From NCBI GenBank assembly GCA_031763025.1, contig JASSKH010000031.1, positions 1-64,000 on the forward strand: a DNA stretch of 64,000 nt, given 5' to 3'. Every line of letters starts with the position of its first letter. The stretch's first letter is position 1. The stretch comes from Macrocystis pyrifera. Its lineage: Eukaryota > Sar > Phaeophyceae > Laminariales > Laminariaceae. Positions 31,753-44,068 of the stretch are shown piece by piece. The notes beneath the pieces were generated by a model. The model had not been told where the DNA came from. It ran no database searches and was given only the letters and a program-made list of their open reading frames with translations. A program made the translations under genes and the position numbers.

Positions 31753-33834
31753 AACCGAACGACTACTGGCGAACAACGACCAGAGAGGCTTTTACAAGCA
31801 CCTTAAGAGTACGGTAGGATTGGAAGGGACTAAAGCGAGTAGCGAACAGTTCATTAGGGACGAGGATGGCACGCTGTTGCGGGATAAGGTGCGAATTCGT
31901 GAACGGTGGGGGAGGTTTTACCACAAACGTTTGAACACGAAATCGCTTAAACTCGATTCCACGATCATCGACCTCTTGCCACCACGACCGCTTAAACTGT
32001 CGCTCGGAGATGAACCATCCATGGACGAGATGACGGAAGCACTTAAGGGGATGTCAAACTGGAAAGCTGTCGGGCCAGATGGTCTCCCGGCCGAACTCCT
32101 GAAAATCGACCACCCCGCATTCGCCCAGTGCTTTCACAACATCCTTGTCAATGTTTGGGGAACAGGAGAAGTCCCCCAGCCATGGAAAGACGCGATCATC
32201 AAGGTCCTTCACAAAAAGAAGGACCGAACTGATTGCAACAACTACAAATGGATTTCGCTGGTTGCCCACGCAGGCAAAGTCTTGTTGAAAATCGTCGCGT
32301 CGCGCCTCAGCAACTACTGCGAGACCGAGGAATTACTCCCGGAGGAACAGTGCGGCTTCCGCCCCGCACGATCAACGATTGATATGTTGTTCGTCGTGCG
32401 CCGGTTGCAAGAGCTTGGAAGACAGAGGAAAATCCCCCTGTACTTGTGCTTCATCGATCTGCAGAAAGCGTACGACTCTGTCGACCGAGAGCTGTTATGG
32501 GAAGTACTCACACGTTTTGGCGTACCAACCAAGATGTTGAGAATTATCTGTAATTTCCACGATGGCATGCGGGCTCGCGTGTGTACGGATGACGGCGAGC
32601 ACTCGGAATGGTTTGATGTCACGCAGGGGCTGCGGCAAGGCTGTGTGCTGTCACCGTTACTGTTCAACGTATTTTTCGCTGTTGCGTTGCACGTCGTACT
32701 AGTACGCTTTAGCCATGACGAAGCAATCGTAAGGGATTTGGTCCAACTCAGTGATGCTGGAGTAGTCGGGACGGAGGAGCAGGAGCCGTTGGCGTGCGTG
32801 CGAAGGGCTGTATGGGGCATGTTGTACGCCGATGACGCAGGGATTGTCTCGAAGTCGGCTGAAGGGCTCGCGAAAAAGATGACAGTCATCGTGACTGTCT
32901 TCGAAGCATCAGGCCTTACGGTGTCGGAAAAGAAGACAGAGACTATGCTTCTACAAACGCCAGACCAGAAAACCGTCGCACCACCGCTCGTTATCGAAGC
33001 AGCAGGCCAGAGGTATAAGCAGACGGCCCAGTTCTTGTACCTAGGCGGCGTTATCCACGAAAATGCTGACCTCTCGCTCGAAATCGACCGACGGATCCGT
33101 CTCATGCGAGCATGCCTCAAACGGTTCGGCCCGGAGCTGTATGATAGGACGACCGCCCCCCTTAGCCTGAAAGTCCGAATGCTGAAGGCCGAGGTGATTG
33201 AGACCCTGCTCTACGGGTGTGTGACGTGGACCCTCAGAGCGGAACACACTTTGCCAAGCTTCGAACGGCTCACCGCCAAGTCCTGTTGCGAGCCATTGGC
33301 TTCCAACGCCGACTTCGTACTGACCATGCCACCCTCTCGTACGCGAAGGCCCTCAAGATGACACGTTGCGAGAGCATCGAAACGACCATCCGCAAACGGC
33401 GTCTCTTCTTCGCGGGGGGGGTGGCACGGCAAAGCAAGGATCGATTACCCAGCCGGGTGATGTTCGGGACGATTGCTGGTGGGGAGAACCCGAGACCTGG
33501 CGGACAGGTTAAGACTTGGCATAGATGCGTAGTCGAAGACCTTAGGGAGTTCCGCGCCACCGAAGGGTCAACGGAACTTGCTCCCTTGGTGTTTGGAGTT
33601 GAGACCGCACCGTGGCCCACTGCTGCAAAAAAGGCGGGGAAGTGGTACCGGGGGATCCTGGAAGCAGCCGAACGGTTCATGGTGAGGTGGCACGAGGCTG
33701 AGGCTGAGCTGAGCAGGCAGCGCCGCGCATCCGCCGTGGGTGGTGTCCAAGGGAATGGGGGGAGGAGGGGCAACAAGAGGAGTAGCAGAAAACCCGACCA
33801 AGGGAATGCGGAGAGGGGGGGGGAAGAGGAGTAG
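31625..33834 (+). pseudogene. LINE A reverse transcriptase, frameshifted near the C-terminus
   Basis: The RT is open from 31625 to 33361. Motifs: [22 protein letters not shown] (first catalytic Asp), [18 protein letters not shown], and [10 protein letters not shown] (YADD catalytic pair, near 32826). At 33246 two extra bases (ACAC against AC in the other copies) shift the frame. The C-terminal domain continues in the frame 33217-33834, with TIRKRRLFFAGGVARQ and VKTWHRCVVEDL. A G-run one base longer than in copies B and C (near 33820) ends it early as well. [11 protein letters not shown] differs from [11 protein letters not shown] in copy C at conserved RT positions. The enzyme is therefore inactive as encoded. 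Confidence 0.85.
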
Positions 33835-34759
33835 CAGGGAAACTGCAGTGGACGAAAGTAGGAAGGAGATGGCAGATAGGGTAGCCAGGTACCGGGCAGA
33901 CTAAGAAGTAGAACATGCCTATACTACTCGTACCACCAACTGGTGCAGCTGGTTCGAACGTGGTCTTCCTTTGTCTTCCTGTTGTTTTTGTTTATTTTTA
34001 TTTCATTTTATTGTCTTCTTTGCGGTGACCCTATGTGATTTTCATTTCTCTTCCTTTTTCCGATTGATAAGCCTTATTGAAGGAGTCGTGTGGCGTGGGT
34101 GGATGACGAGCCTGCTCTGCTTGTTTCGTACTGTCTGACGCCGAGGGGCCGGGCATAGTTGACGAACGCTGGACGATGGTGGCAGACAGGGTAGCAAGGT
34201 ACCAGGCGGGCCAGCAGGGAGACCCTGGCTGTGCTACTCGTACCATAAACTGCTGCCGCTACCTGGAACATGCCTTGTGCTTTGTTTGGTTTGACTGTTA
34301 TTTTTACCTTGGTTCTTAGTCTTACTCTGTTGACGACTAGTGGTGTTTTCTTCTTTTTCTTTTTTTTTCCAGCTCGTTCTTTTCAAGTGTCTGCCACGTC
34401 CCCTACGTGGGGGTACGATGGTTTGTTGCTATACTGAAGTATATACATATACCAGGTATATTTTAGTTTCTTTTCTCTTTCGAATTGTCTTTGTTTTTGT
34501 TTTAGTTTTTTCTCTTTGTTTCGTTTCTGTGTCTCTAGGTCATGGAATGTGTATGTCGTGCCTGTCGTACGCAGTATGATGACATGGCATTGCATTACAT
34601 ACGTGGCAACGTAGTATCTCTGTGGCGTAGCTTAGTGACCACATAACTTGTATCTCTCTAGGTTTGAAGAATCGGCATGAACACTGGTTGTGCTGGATGT
34701 CGGTCGACGTGTAGAAAGAACGGTTTAATGTGAAGAAAACAACAACAACAACAACAACA

Positions 34760-35224
34760 TCAGCTGTACGTTGCCACGTATGTAATACGATGTCCTTACA
34801 CCGGATACGATAGCCACGACATTGTATGAAACAGAGAAACCAAACAAAACAGATAAAAACAATACAAAGACGAACCATAAGGGAAAAAAATGGAAGAATG
34901 AAGCTGTTGTGCACCCCCCCAGGGGATGTGTCAGACACTTGAATAGAGCTGGAGCTGAAAAAAAGAAAACATCACTACTTATAAACAGAGTGAAACTAAG
35001 AACCAGAGGAAAATAACAGGCAAACCCAAGCACATAGCACCCTCCAGGTAGCGGCAGCAGTTTGTGGTGCGAGTAGTATTGTCAGGGTCTCCCTGGTATT
35101 CCGCCTGTTACCTTGCTACCCTGTCTGGCGTCTCCGTCCTGCGTTCGTCAACTATGCCCCGCGCCTCGGCGCCAGACAATACGAAACAAGCAAAGCAGGC
35201 TCGTCATCCACTCACGCGCCACGT
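34760..35224 (-). mobile_element. Older LINE, minus strand (right part), 3' UTR
   Basis: The sequence is the reverse complement of the LINE 3' UTR seen at 34081-34612, with many substitutions. It starts at ACGTTGCCACGTATGTAAT, exactly the stretch expected to follow the part at 30985-31100 if copy A had inserted between them. It fades out at about 35224, near the equivalent of the end of the LINE coding region. Confidence 0.8.
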
Positions 35225-35987
35225 CGTAAAAATACGTATATACATGCATACATGCGTACGCTGGTTTCACTTTTCCTACTTTGGGGTGTGCGATGTGCTT
35301 CATTTAGTTGTGTGTACTCTGTTGTTTTCTATGTTCACAGCAGTCTTTACAGCACCATGGACACTCGGCGATTCGTCTGCACCACCCCGCGTTGAGGTGG
35401 TCTCAGGTTTGGTACGGCAACATAATTTCGTGCCGAGCAGGCGGTTCCGCGAGGACCGTCTGGAAGCTTCAAAGCTGTCAACGGGGGGCGGGCGCCAGAG
35501 TAAATACTATTGGCGCTCCCGCCGTGGCGAAACAAACGAAGCGTATAAATAGTGTCTCTTTGCAGGTCCAAGTGGAGCCCGTGGTACCTACACCCTGAAG
35601 AAAACAAAACAATCCAGATTTTGGAGGCCATGTGGCACGCTTGATGCTTTAGGCGCGTTCTTTTCTTTTCGGGATTGTCATGGACATATCGCCGCTCGTG
35701 GCGCGCGTTTTTTACTTGGTTTTAGTATGTACCTGATCTTGGCTCAAACGGATCAGGTATATCTGATTTTGGCATTTGCCCAATAATCATTCTGCGCACT
35801 GATGCTATATAATAACCCGAACAAGAGAGAATGATATGACGTCGCAACACATTTCAAATGCGTCGGCCAGTCGTGGCAAGCTGGTAGATATTCCAGCAAA
35901 ATTAAAATTCCAAGATTTATCCTTGGAAGCCCGTAGTGTGACAGGAGATTCGTTGACACAAAGAGTTCGGATCTCTCGTTTTTTTTT
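35225..35987. other. No recognisable gene
   Basis: Frames of 94-96 codons on opposite strands near 35308-35631 overlap each other and show no domain. The tract T12 near 35979 leads into the SINE-like repeat. Confidence 0.45.
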
Positions 35988-36275
35988 TTTCACCACTTTT
36001 CTACTTTCCAGCCTAACTCGTACCAGGTGTCGTCCCTTGTTCCCCCCGGAACGTGCCTTTATTTTTTGTCGCGCACAGGGTTCAGCATTCCCACTGCTCG
36101 TCGATTTTCATCGAATGTAGCTAACTCACGCTCTCGCGCTTTCCGCTAATCAATTTTTTTTATGCAAGAAAAAGTCCCTACGAGCATACACTCAGTGAGA
36201 CTTGACCCCACGAAATTGCTCTTGGTAGGCACGCGGACCACCTACCAAGCCACCGGGGACGCCGGCATATACGTA
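35988..36275 (-). mobile_element. tRNA-derived SINE, copy 1
   Basis: On the minus strand this starts at about 36272 with GGCGTCCCCGGTGGCTTGGT, including an A-box-like TGGCTTGGTAGGTGG. A damaged B box (GGGTCAAGTCTC) follows about 50 bases later. A shared body then runs to about 35988 and matches the copy at 37838-38155, including CTCACGCTCTCGC and TCAGCAT(G/T)CCCACTGCTCG on the plus strand. RNA polymerase III promoter boxes in a dispersed repeat define a SINE. Confidence 0.75.
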
Positions 36276-37837
36276 AGTGAGACGCCCGGATACAGCACAA
36301 TGACCATTTGCAAATATATATATTCCTGCCCTGCAATTCGTCTGCCAAGCACCGGGTCGTGCGAGGTGGAAAGGAAAAAAGTGCCGCAGGATTCAAGCGG
36401 TATGTACTCCTCGACGACGGTCGAGGCTTCCGAGCTGGCAACGGGGGACAACTCCAGAAGTGCTCTTTCAAGGGCGCACGAGGTCACCTCATATTTAAAT
36501 AGTGGTGCCGCATGCTAAAATTGTATTGGTTCAGCAGTTCCTTCAAATTATGTCCGAATCTACTCGGCTCTGTACCTGACCTAAAAATGTGCGCACTGAG
36601 TGACCACGAAATCAGTCACCCTAAGCATTCACATGTTGAAAACACACACATCGTATACTAGGTACGAGTTAAATACCTACATACCAGGTACCGGTACCAG
36701 GTACCTAGCCTACCACTCTGGTACAAGACATGATTCAGAATCATCACTGCTGCTATTCTTGCGCAAAATAAACTGCGATTGTGATTTTTCATGGCCAAAC
36801 ACCGCATGTGTTTTTCACTTGATTTCAATACCGTGTGTTGCGATGCCCATAATGTAGTTTGTCTCAAATGACACAGATACCCCCGTTTATAGTTTTAGCC
36901 CAAAACGCAGAACATGATATCCACTGAAATACATCAGACGGCAATTGGTACCAGGTACTATTATTAATAGAAACGAAACAAACTGCAAACACGGGAAACT
37001 TCGTGATCCACAGTCCATGGTCATGCCATGCACTCTCCCACCACAAGGGGCAAACTTTTTCCGTGTGTCCAGTGTTCAATGCACGGAAGTACTATTAATA
37101 CTATTACCATTCTGCAATACCCTATCAATACATGTAGTTAGAAATGTCTCCAGACCCACAAGATTTGAATGCACGCTCTGAAAAACTATATATATGTATA
37201 ATACTGAGTGGCCCATTTAGGACTGTATGCCCTGATTTGGGCACGAACTATTAATACTTACAATTTGAGTGGTTCATCCCCAAAACGAGACTGCAGTGCT
37301 AAACGGTTTGAAAGGGGCGTGAATTCAAGCAGAACCCTTGTGGCTTGCAAACAGAACCAAGTGTACCTCAACCCGTTTGCTTCAGTGCGTGGACAGGCCC
37401 TGAACCCTGAAATAAAGGTATTTAGCTACGCTCGGGGGTATCGTCCGCAGTTCGCCTCACCAGACTCGCTTGGAGGCAATAGGCTGATAAGTGATGCAGT
37501 CGAGCTCCTGGCTAGTTCAACGTGTAGATGGACACATATATGCAAGGCATATTATTATTAATATGTGTTTGTGCGAGTTTTGATGTTGCGGATAACCTAC
37601 CTACGTGTGTGTACTATTTAATACGTCTGGTACATACCAGGTACGAGGTACGAGGTTGTGGTCTAAGGGAAGATTTAGCTGTATTTTTTCTCGTATATAT
37701 CCACACGTGGTTCGTCTGACCTATTATCAATAGTAGACATACCCCGGTACATACCACAGGTACCAGGTAGGTACGAGGTTGTGGTCTCTAAACGAATATT
37801 AAGCTATATTTTACGCCTATATATATATATATATATT
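36276..37837. other. No recognisable gene; short GGTACC-rich repeats
   Basis: TACCAGGTAC and variants occur at about 36683, 36695, 36951, 37637 and 37767. GTACGAGGTTGTGGTCT occurs at about 37646 and 37773. The two segments following it, including TTCGTCTGACCTA, resemble the right flank of SINE copy 2. A TA microsatellite lies at about 37820-37836. Confidence 0.5.
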
Positions 37838-38155
37838 ATCATCACTTTTACTTCCTTCCAGCGTAACTCGTAAGAGGGTTTACCCTCTGCGATCTTCTGG
37901 ACAAGCCGTGGTCACAGGTGTCGTCCCTTTTCCCCCCCCGTACGTGCCTTTTTTTCTGTCGGGCATAGGGTTCAGCATGCCCACTGCTCGTCGATTTCCA
38001 TCGAATATACAGCTAACTCACGCTCTCGCCCTTTCCGCTATGGAATTTTGGGCAAGAAAAAATCCCCACGAGCACGCACTCGGTGAGACTCGAACCCACG
38101 AGATTGATCCTGACAGGCTCGCGGACCACCTACCAAGCCACCGGGGACGCCGGCG
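37838..38155 (-). mobile_element. tRNA-derived SINE, copy 2
   Basis: The minus-strand head at about 38152-38072 is better preserved than in copy 1. The A box lies in GTGGCTTGGTAGGTGG, and the B box is GGTTCGAGTCTC flanked by a foldable T-stem (GTGGG/CTCAC). The anticodon region is present but the acceptor stem is not convincing, so this is a tRNA-like SINE head, not a tRNA gene. The body has about 40 bases (near 37870-37915) that copy 1 lacks. Confidence 0.78.
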
Positions 38156-38824
38156 CTGTATGTATCCATACGTGATTCGTCCGACCTAGACATACCCTGT
38201 TTTTTTTTTAAGGCTGCCTCTCCCGGCCCGGGACCCAAAGGTGGTGGTACCATACCTCAGGTACTAATGGCTCGAGGATAATTGGATCGTGGCGCGGCAC
38301 ATGGGCTGCGACAATATACGCACCTCTCTGCTTTGTATTGATGAAACTGAAAAACATATATACTCTAGTGCCTGGTATACGAAATACCTAGAGAGTGTAG
38401 GTGCTCTTCTTTGCATATCGATGCAAGACGCACCCGAGAGCCGACTGGAGCTGATATTATTACAATATTGTTCAACGTTGTTATCAATCACTCACACATG
38501 AACGACTCACATTAGACTTGGCGATGGAGTCGAAGTGACGCAAAGAAGGACGCAACAGAACAGCGAGGTGCTCAATCCCTGTCGATGAAGAAGCACTTAA
38601 GAAGTCGACGACGAACGGATGTAGGCAGAACACTTCAGCAAAGCTGCTGAAGGTGTCGATAGACGGTATATTGTTAAAAATAGCCGTAGCTACCAGTCCC
38701 TCCGTTGTATGGATTACTGGTTCTTGGCAAGGCAGATTGCTCCGATCGCACAAGTGACCAGAGATGGTAGAGTTCACCACGATTTCGACAAAATGGTTGA
38801 CACACACTAACATACGATCCGAAG
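38156..38824. other. No recognisable gene
   Basis: A minus-strand frame at 38484-38813 (109 codons) shows no domain I recognise. The rest is unassigned. Confidence 0.4.
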
Positions 38825-38995
38825 GTTGTTGTTGTTGTGTGTTGTTGTTGTTGTTTTCTTCACATTAAACCGTTCTTTCTACGCGTCGACATCCAGCACA
38901 ACCAGTGTCCGTGCCGATTCTTCAAACCTAGAGAGATACAAGTTCTGTGGTCACTAAGCTACGCCACAGAGATATAACGTTGCCACGTATGTAAT

Positions 38996-40792
38996 CCAGA
39001 CCAGAAAACCCTCGCACCACCGCTCGTTATCGAAGCAGCAGGCCAGAGGTATAAGCAGACGGCCCAGTTCTTGTACTTAGGCGGCGTTATCCACGAAAAT
39101 GCTGACCTCTTGCTCGAAATCGACCGACGGATCCGTCTCATGCGAGCATGCCTCAAACGGTTCGGCCCGGAGCTGTATGATAGGACGACCGCCCCCCTTA
39201 GCCTGAAAGTCCGAATGCTGAAGGCCGAGGTAATTGAGACCCTGCTCTACGGGTGTGTGACGTGGACCCTCAGAGCGGAACACTTTGCCAAGCTTCGAAC
39301 GGCTCACCACCAAGTCCTGTTGCGAGCCATTGGCTTCCAACGCCGACTTCGTACTGACCATGCCACCCTCTCGTACGCGAAGGCCCTCAAGATGACACGT
39401 TGCGAGAGCATCGAAACGACCATCCGCAAACGGCGTCTCTTCTTCGCGGGGGGGGTGCACGGCAAAGCAAGGATCGATTACCCAGCCGGGTGATGTTCGG
39501 GACGATTGCTGGTGGGGAGAACCCGAGACCTGGCGGACAGGTTAAGACTTGGCATAGATGCGTAGTCGAAGACCTTAGGGAGTTCCGCGCCACCGAAAGG
39601 TCAACGGAACTTGCTCTCTTGGTGTTTGGAGTTGAGACCGCACTGTGGCCCACTGCAAAAAAGGCGGGGAAGTGGTACCGGGGGATCCTGGAAGCAGCCG
39701 AACGGTTCATGGTGAGGTGGCACGAGGCTGAGGCTGAGCTGAGCAGGCAGCGCCGCGCATCCGCCGTGGGTGGTGTCCAAGGGAATGGGGGGAGGAGGGG
39801 CAACAAGAGGAGTAGCAGAAAACCCGACCAAGGGAATGCGGAGAGGGGGGGGAAGAGGAGTAGCAGGGAAACTGCAGTGGACGAAAGTAGGAAGGAGATG
39901 GCAGATAGGGTAGCCAGGTACCGGGCAGACTAAGAAGTAGAACATGCCTATACTACTCGTACCACCAACTGGTGCAGCTGGTTCGAACGTGGTCTTCCTT
40001 TGTCTTCCTGTTGGTTTTGTTTATTTTTATTTCATTTTATTGTCTTCTTTGCGGTGACCCTATGTGATTTTCATTTCTCTTCCTTTCTCCGATTGATAAG
40101 CCTTATTGAAGGAGTCGTGTGGCGTGGGTGGATGACGAGCCTGCTCTGCTTGTTTCGTACTGTCTGACGCCGAGGGGCCGGGCATAGTTGACGAACGCTG
40201 GACGATGGTGGCAGACAGGGTAGCAAGGTACCATGCGGGCCAGCAGGGAGACCCTGGCTGTGCTACTCGTACCATAAACTGCTGCCGCTACCTGGAGCAT
40301 GCCTTGTGCTTTGTTTGGTTTGCCTGTTATTTTTCCCTTGGTTCTTAGTCTTACTCTGTTGACGACTAGTGGTGTTTTCTTCTTTTTCTTTTTTTTTTCC
40401 AGCTCGTTCTTTTCAAGTGTCTGCCACGTCCCCTACGTGGGGGTACGATGGTTTGCTGCTATGCTGAAGTATATACATATACCAGGTATATCTAGTTTCT
40501 TTTTTTGTTTCTTTTCTCTTTCGAATTGTCTTTGTTTTTGTTTTTATTTTTGTTTTTTCTCTTTGTTTCGTTTTTGTTTCTCTAGGTCATGGAATGTGTA
40601 TGTCGTGCCTGTCGTACGCAGTATGATGACATGGCATTGCATTACATACGTGGCAACGTAGTATCTCTGTGGCGTAGCTTTGTGACCACATAACTTGTAT
40701 CTCTCTAGGTTTGAAGAATCGGCACGGACACTGGTTGTGCTGGATGTCGACGCGTAGAAAGAACGGTTTAATGTGAAGAAAACAACAACAAC
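38996..40792 (+). mobile_element. LINE copy B, 5'-truncated, nested in copy C
   Basis: It begins CCAGACCAGAAAACCCTCGC in the late RT region and ends in an AAC tail. Copy C sequence on the left stops at GTATGTAAT (38995) and continues on the right at GCAATGCCATG (40796), exactly contiguous in the uninterrupted LINE. AAT is present at both borders and may be a 3-bp target duplication. Coding parts are 39071-39493 and 39400-39933. A lost base near 39458 (GGGGTGCACGG against GGGGTGGCACGG) separates the two frames. Confidence 0.9.
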
Positions 40793-42843
40793 AATGCAAT
40801 GCCATGTCATCATACTGCGTACGACAAGCACAACATACACATTCCATGACCTAGAGAAACAAAAACGAAACAAAGAGAAAAAACAAAAACAAAAACAAAG
40901 ACAATTCGAAAGAGAAAAGAAACAAAAAAGAAACGAAAATATACCTGGTATATGTATATACTTCAGTATAGCAGCAAACCATCGTACCCCCACGTAGGGG
41001 ACGTGGCAGACACTTGAAAAGAACGAGCTGGAAAAAAAAAGAAAAGAAGAAAACACCACTAGTCGTCAACAGAGTAAGACTAAGAACCAAGGTAAAAATA
41101 ACAGTCAAACCAAACAAAGCACAAGGCATGTTCCAGGCAGCGGCAGCAGTTTATGGTACGAGTAGCACAGCCAGGGTCTCCCTGCTGGCCCGCCTGGTAC
41201 CTTGCTACCCTGTCTGCCACCATCGTCCAGCGTTCGTCAACTATGCCCGGCCCCTCGGCGTCAGACAGTACGAAACAAGCAGAGCAGGCTCGTCATCCAC
41301 CCACGCCACACGACTCCTTCAATAAGGCTTATCAATCGGAGAAAGGAAGAGAAATGAAAATCACATAGGGTCACCGCAAAGAAGACAATAAAATGAAATA
41401 AAAATAAACAAAAACAACAGGAAGACAATGGAAGACCACGTTCGAACCAGCTGCACCAGTTGGTGGTACGAGTAGTATAGGCATCTTCTACTTCTTAGTC
41501 TGCCCGGTACCTGGCTACCCTATCTGCCATCTCCTTCCTACTTTCGTCCACTGCAGTTTCCCTGCTACTCTTCCCCCCCCTCACCGCATTCCCTTGGTCG
41601 GGTTTTCTGCTTCTCCTCTTGTTGCCCCTCCTCCCCCCATTCCCTTGGACACCACCCACGGCGGATGCGCGGCGCTGCCTGCTCAGCTCAGCCTCAGCCT
41701 CGTGCCACCTCACCATGAACCGTTCGGCTGCTTCCAGGATCCCCCGGTACCACTTCCCCGCCTTTTTTGCAGCAGTGGGCCACGGTGCGGTCTCAACTCC
41801 AAACACCAAGGGAGCAAGTTCCGTTGACCCTTCGGTGGCGCGGAACTCCCTAAGGTCTTCGACTACGCATCTATGCCAAGTCTTAACCTGTCCGCCAGGT
41901 CTCGGGTTCTCCCCACCAGCAATCGTCCCGAACATCACCCGGCTGGGTAATCGATCCTTGCTTTGCCGTGCCACCCCCCCCGCGAAGAAGAGACGCCGTT
42001 TGCGGATGGTCGTTTCGATGCTCTCGCAACGTGTCATCTTGAGGGCCTTCGCGTACGAGAGGGTGGCATGGTCAGTACGAAGTCGGCGTTGGAAGCCAAT
42101 GGCTCGCAACAGGACTTGGTGGTGAGCCGTTCGAAGCTAGGCAAAGTGTTCCGCTCTGAGGGTCCACGTCACACACCCGTAGAGCAGGGTCTCAATCACC
42201 TCGGCCTTCAGCATTCGGACTTTCAGGCTAAGGGGGGCGGTCGTCCTATCATACAGCTCCGGGCCGAACCGTTTGAGGCATGCTCGCATGAGATGGATCC
42301 GTCGGTCGATTTCGAGCGAGAGGTCAGCATTTTCGTGGATAACGCCGCCTAGGTACAAGAACTGGGCCGTCTGCTTATACCTCTGGCCTGCTGCTTCGAT
42401 AACGAGCGGTGGTGCGAGGGTTTTCTGGTCTGGCGTTTGTAGAAGCATAGTCTCTGTCTTCTTTTCCGACACCGTAAGGCCTGATGCTTCGAAGACAGTC
42501 ACGATGACTGACATCATTTTCGCGAGCCCTTCAGCCGACTTCGAGACAATCCCTGCGTCATCGGCGTACAACATGCCCCATACAGCCCTTCGCACGTACG
42601 CCAACGGCTCCTGCTCCTTCGTCCCGACTACTCCAGCATCACTAAGTTGGACCAAATCCCTTACGATTGCTTCGTCATGGCTAAAGCGTACTAGTACGAC
42701 GTGCAACGCAGCAGCGAAAAATACGTTGAACAGTAACGGTGACAGCACACAGCCTTGCCGCAGCCCCTGCGTGACATCAAACCATTCCGAGTGCTCGCCG
42801 TCATCCGTACGCACGCGAGCTCGCATGCCATCGTGGAAATTAC

Positions 42844-44068
42844 CAAGGGTGTGTTCGGTACGGTACTACCGAGGCCTACCGGCGGTAAAATACCGCCGGT
42901 ATACCTGTACCGAGAGGATTCGGTACGTTCGGTCTGGAGTTCTATACCGTACCGACAATTTCGGTACGTTCGGTCTGGAGTTCTATACCCTACCGAACAT
43001 TTCGATACGTTCGGCACGATGTCCGTACCCTTACCGGCGGTATCGGTATGATACACCGTACCGATACCGAGAAGCTCGGTATGTTCGGTACGATGCCCAT
43101 ACCGGTACCGAGAATTTCGGTACGTTCGGTACCATGTCCATACCCTTACCGAGAACCTCGGTACGTTCGGTACCATGTCCATATCGTACCGGCGGTATCG
43201 GTATGACACAACGTACCGATACCGAGCTTATACCCTACCGAGAGTACCGATCCCGGGCTAATCGGGAAGTTAGGCTCGGGACAACCCGGTGCCGGTACAG
43301 TACCGCCACACACATAGCACGCAGCAGCACAGCAGCACAGCAGCGTACCCTGCCTCATCGGTACAGCGGCCCTCATGAGCACCACAACACCCCCCCCCAG
43401 CAACAACGACAATGATGACCCCGCCGCTGGCGACCAAAGCTCATCATCGCCAGCGCCGGCGCCAGCTCCTCCGGAGGCAGACGTTGTCGAGGCAGAGGTC
43501 GTGGACGGCGGAGGAGGCAACAGCAGTGTGCCACGGTTTAGACGTTCAGGCAAGACAAATAATACCCGGTGTGGTAAGGCGCCCATCGAACTCTGGAAAT
43601 GAATGTGATGACAAAAAAAAAAAAAAAAAAAAACTGTCGCAGACACACACATTCTTGATGGGCAATACCATGGTACTGCTGTGGAGCGACGCTCGGTTTG
43701 ACTAATACCGCTGGTATCTGCGGTACGGTACCGGTATGGAGGTCTATACCGTACCGAGAATTTCGGTACGTTCGGTATGGAGTTCTAAATCGTACCGAGA
43801 ATTTCGGTACGTTCGGTCTGGAGTTCTATACCCTACCGAAAACTTCGGTACGTTCGGCACGATGTCCGTACCCTTACCGGCGGTATCGGTATGATACACC
43901 GTACCGATACCGAGAAGCTCGGTATGTTCGGTACGATGCCCATACCGGTACCGAGAATTTTCGGTACGTTCGGTACCATGTCCATACCCTTACCGAGAAT
44001 TTCGGTACGTTCGGTACCATGTCCATACCGGTACCGAGCGTACCCGTACCGTACCGAACACACCCTTG
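42844..44068. mobile_element. Non-autonomous hAT-like element, 1225 bp
   Basis: Both ends begin CAAGGGTGTGTTCGGTACGG inward, and the match extends to 23 bases without mismatch. GAAATTAC flanks the element at 42836-42843 and 44069-44076. The 8-bp duplication and CARGGG-type end define a hAT-like element. The interior consists mostly of a minisatellite built on TTCGGTACGTTCGGTA and CATACC-TTACCGAGA words around a central unique part (about 43250-43700) with an A21 run. It disrupts the RT of LINE copy C. The perfect ends and target duplication indicate a recent event. Confidence 0.93.
43375..43602 (+). CDS. Short frame in the hAT-like element, possible transposase N-terminal remnant
   Basis: Seventy-five codons with a Ser/Pro/Asp-rich start, an acidic middle (EADVVEAEVVD) and a basic end (FRRSGKTNNTRCGKAPIELWK). 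hAT transposases often begin with a low-complexity stretch before a BED finger, so this could be what is left of one. No zinc finger or catalytic domain is present. Evidence is weak. Confidence 0.25.
   Translation: MSTTTPPPSNNDNDDPAAGDQSSSSPAPAPAPPEADVVEAEVVDGGGGNSSVPRFRRSGKTNNTRCGKAPIELWK

Larger units (their letters stand above)
31098..34759 (+). mobile_element. LINE copy A, 5'-truncated non-LTR retrotransposon, RTE-like
   Basis: The copy runs from the late endonuclease region through RT and a C-terminal domain to a 3' UTR ending in an (AAC)n tail at 34737-34759. A simple-sequence tail rather than poly(A), an endonuclease of the NARTG type (intact in copy C), and a C-terminal domain with KRRLFFAGG...RLPSRV favour an RTE-like or related clade. 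It is inserted antiparallel in an older LINE (30985-31100 and 34760-35224). The 5' truncation is typical of incomplete target-primed reverse transcription. Confidence 0.88.

Noticed and set aside
38072-38152. Functional tRNA gene on the minus strand
   Set aside because: A and B boxes and a T-stem are present, but the acceptor stem does not pair well, and the same head plus body occurs at 36.2 kb. SINE is the better call.
38825-38997. 5' inversion by twin priming upstream of LINE copy B
   Set aside because: The inverted piece is the 3' end of the LINE and continues on the other side of copy B as copy C, so nested insertion explains it fully.
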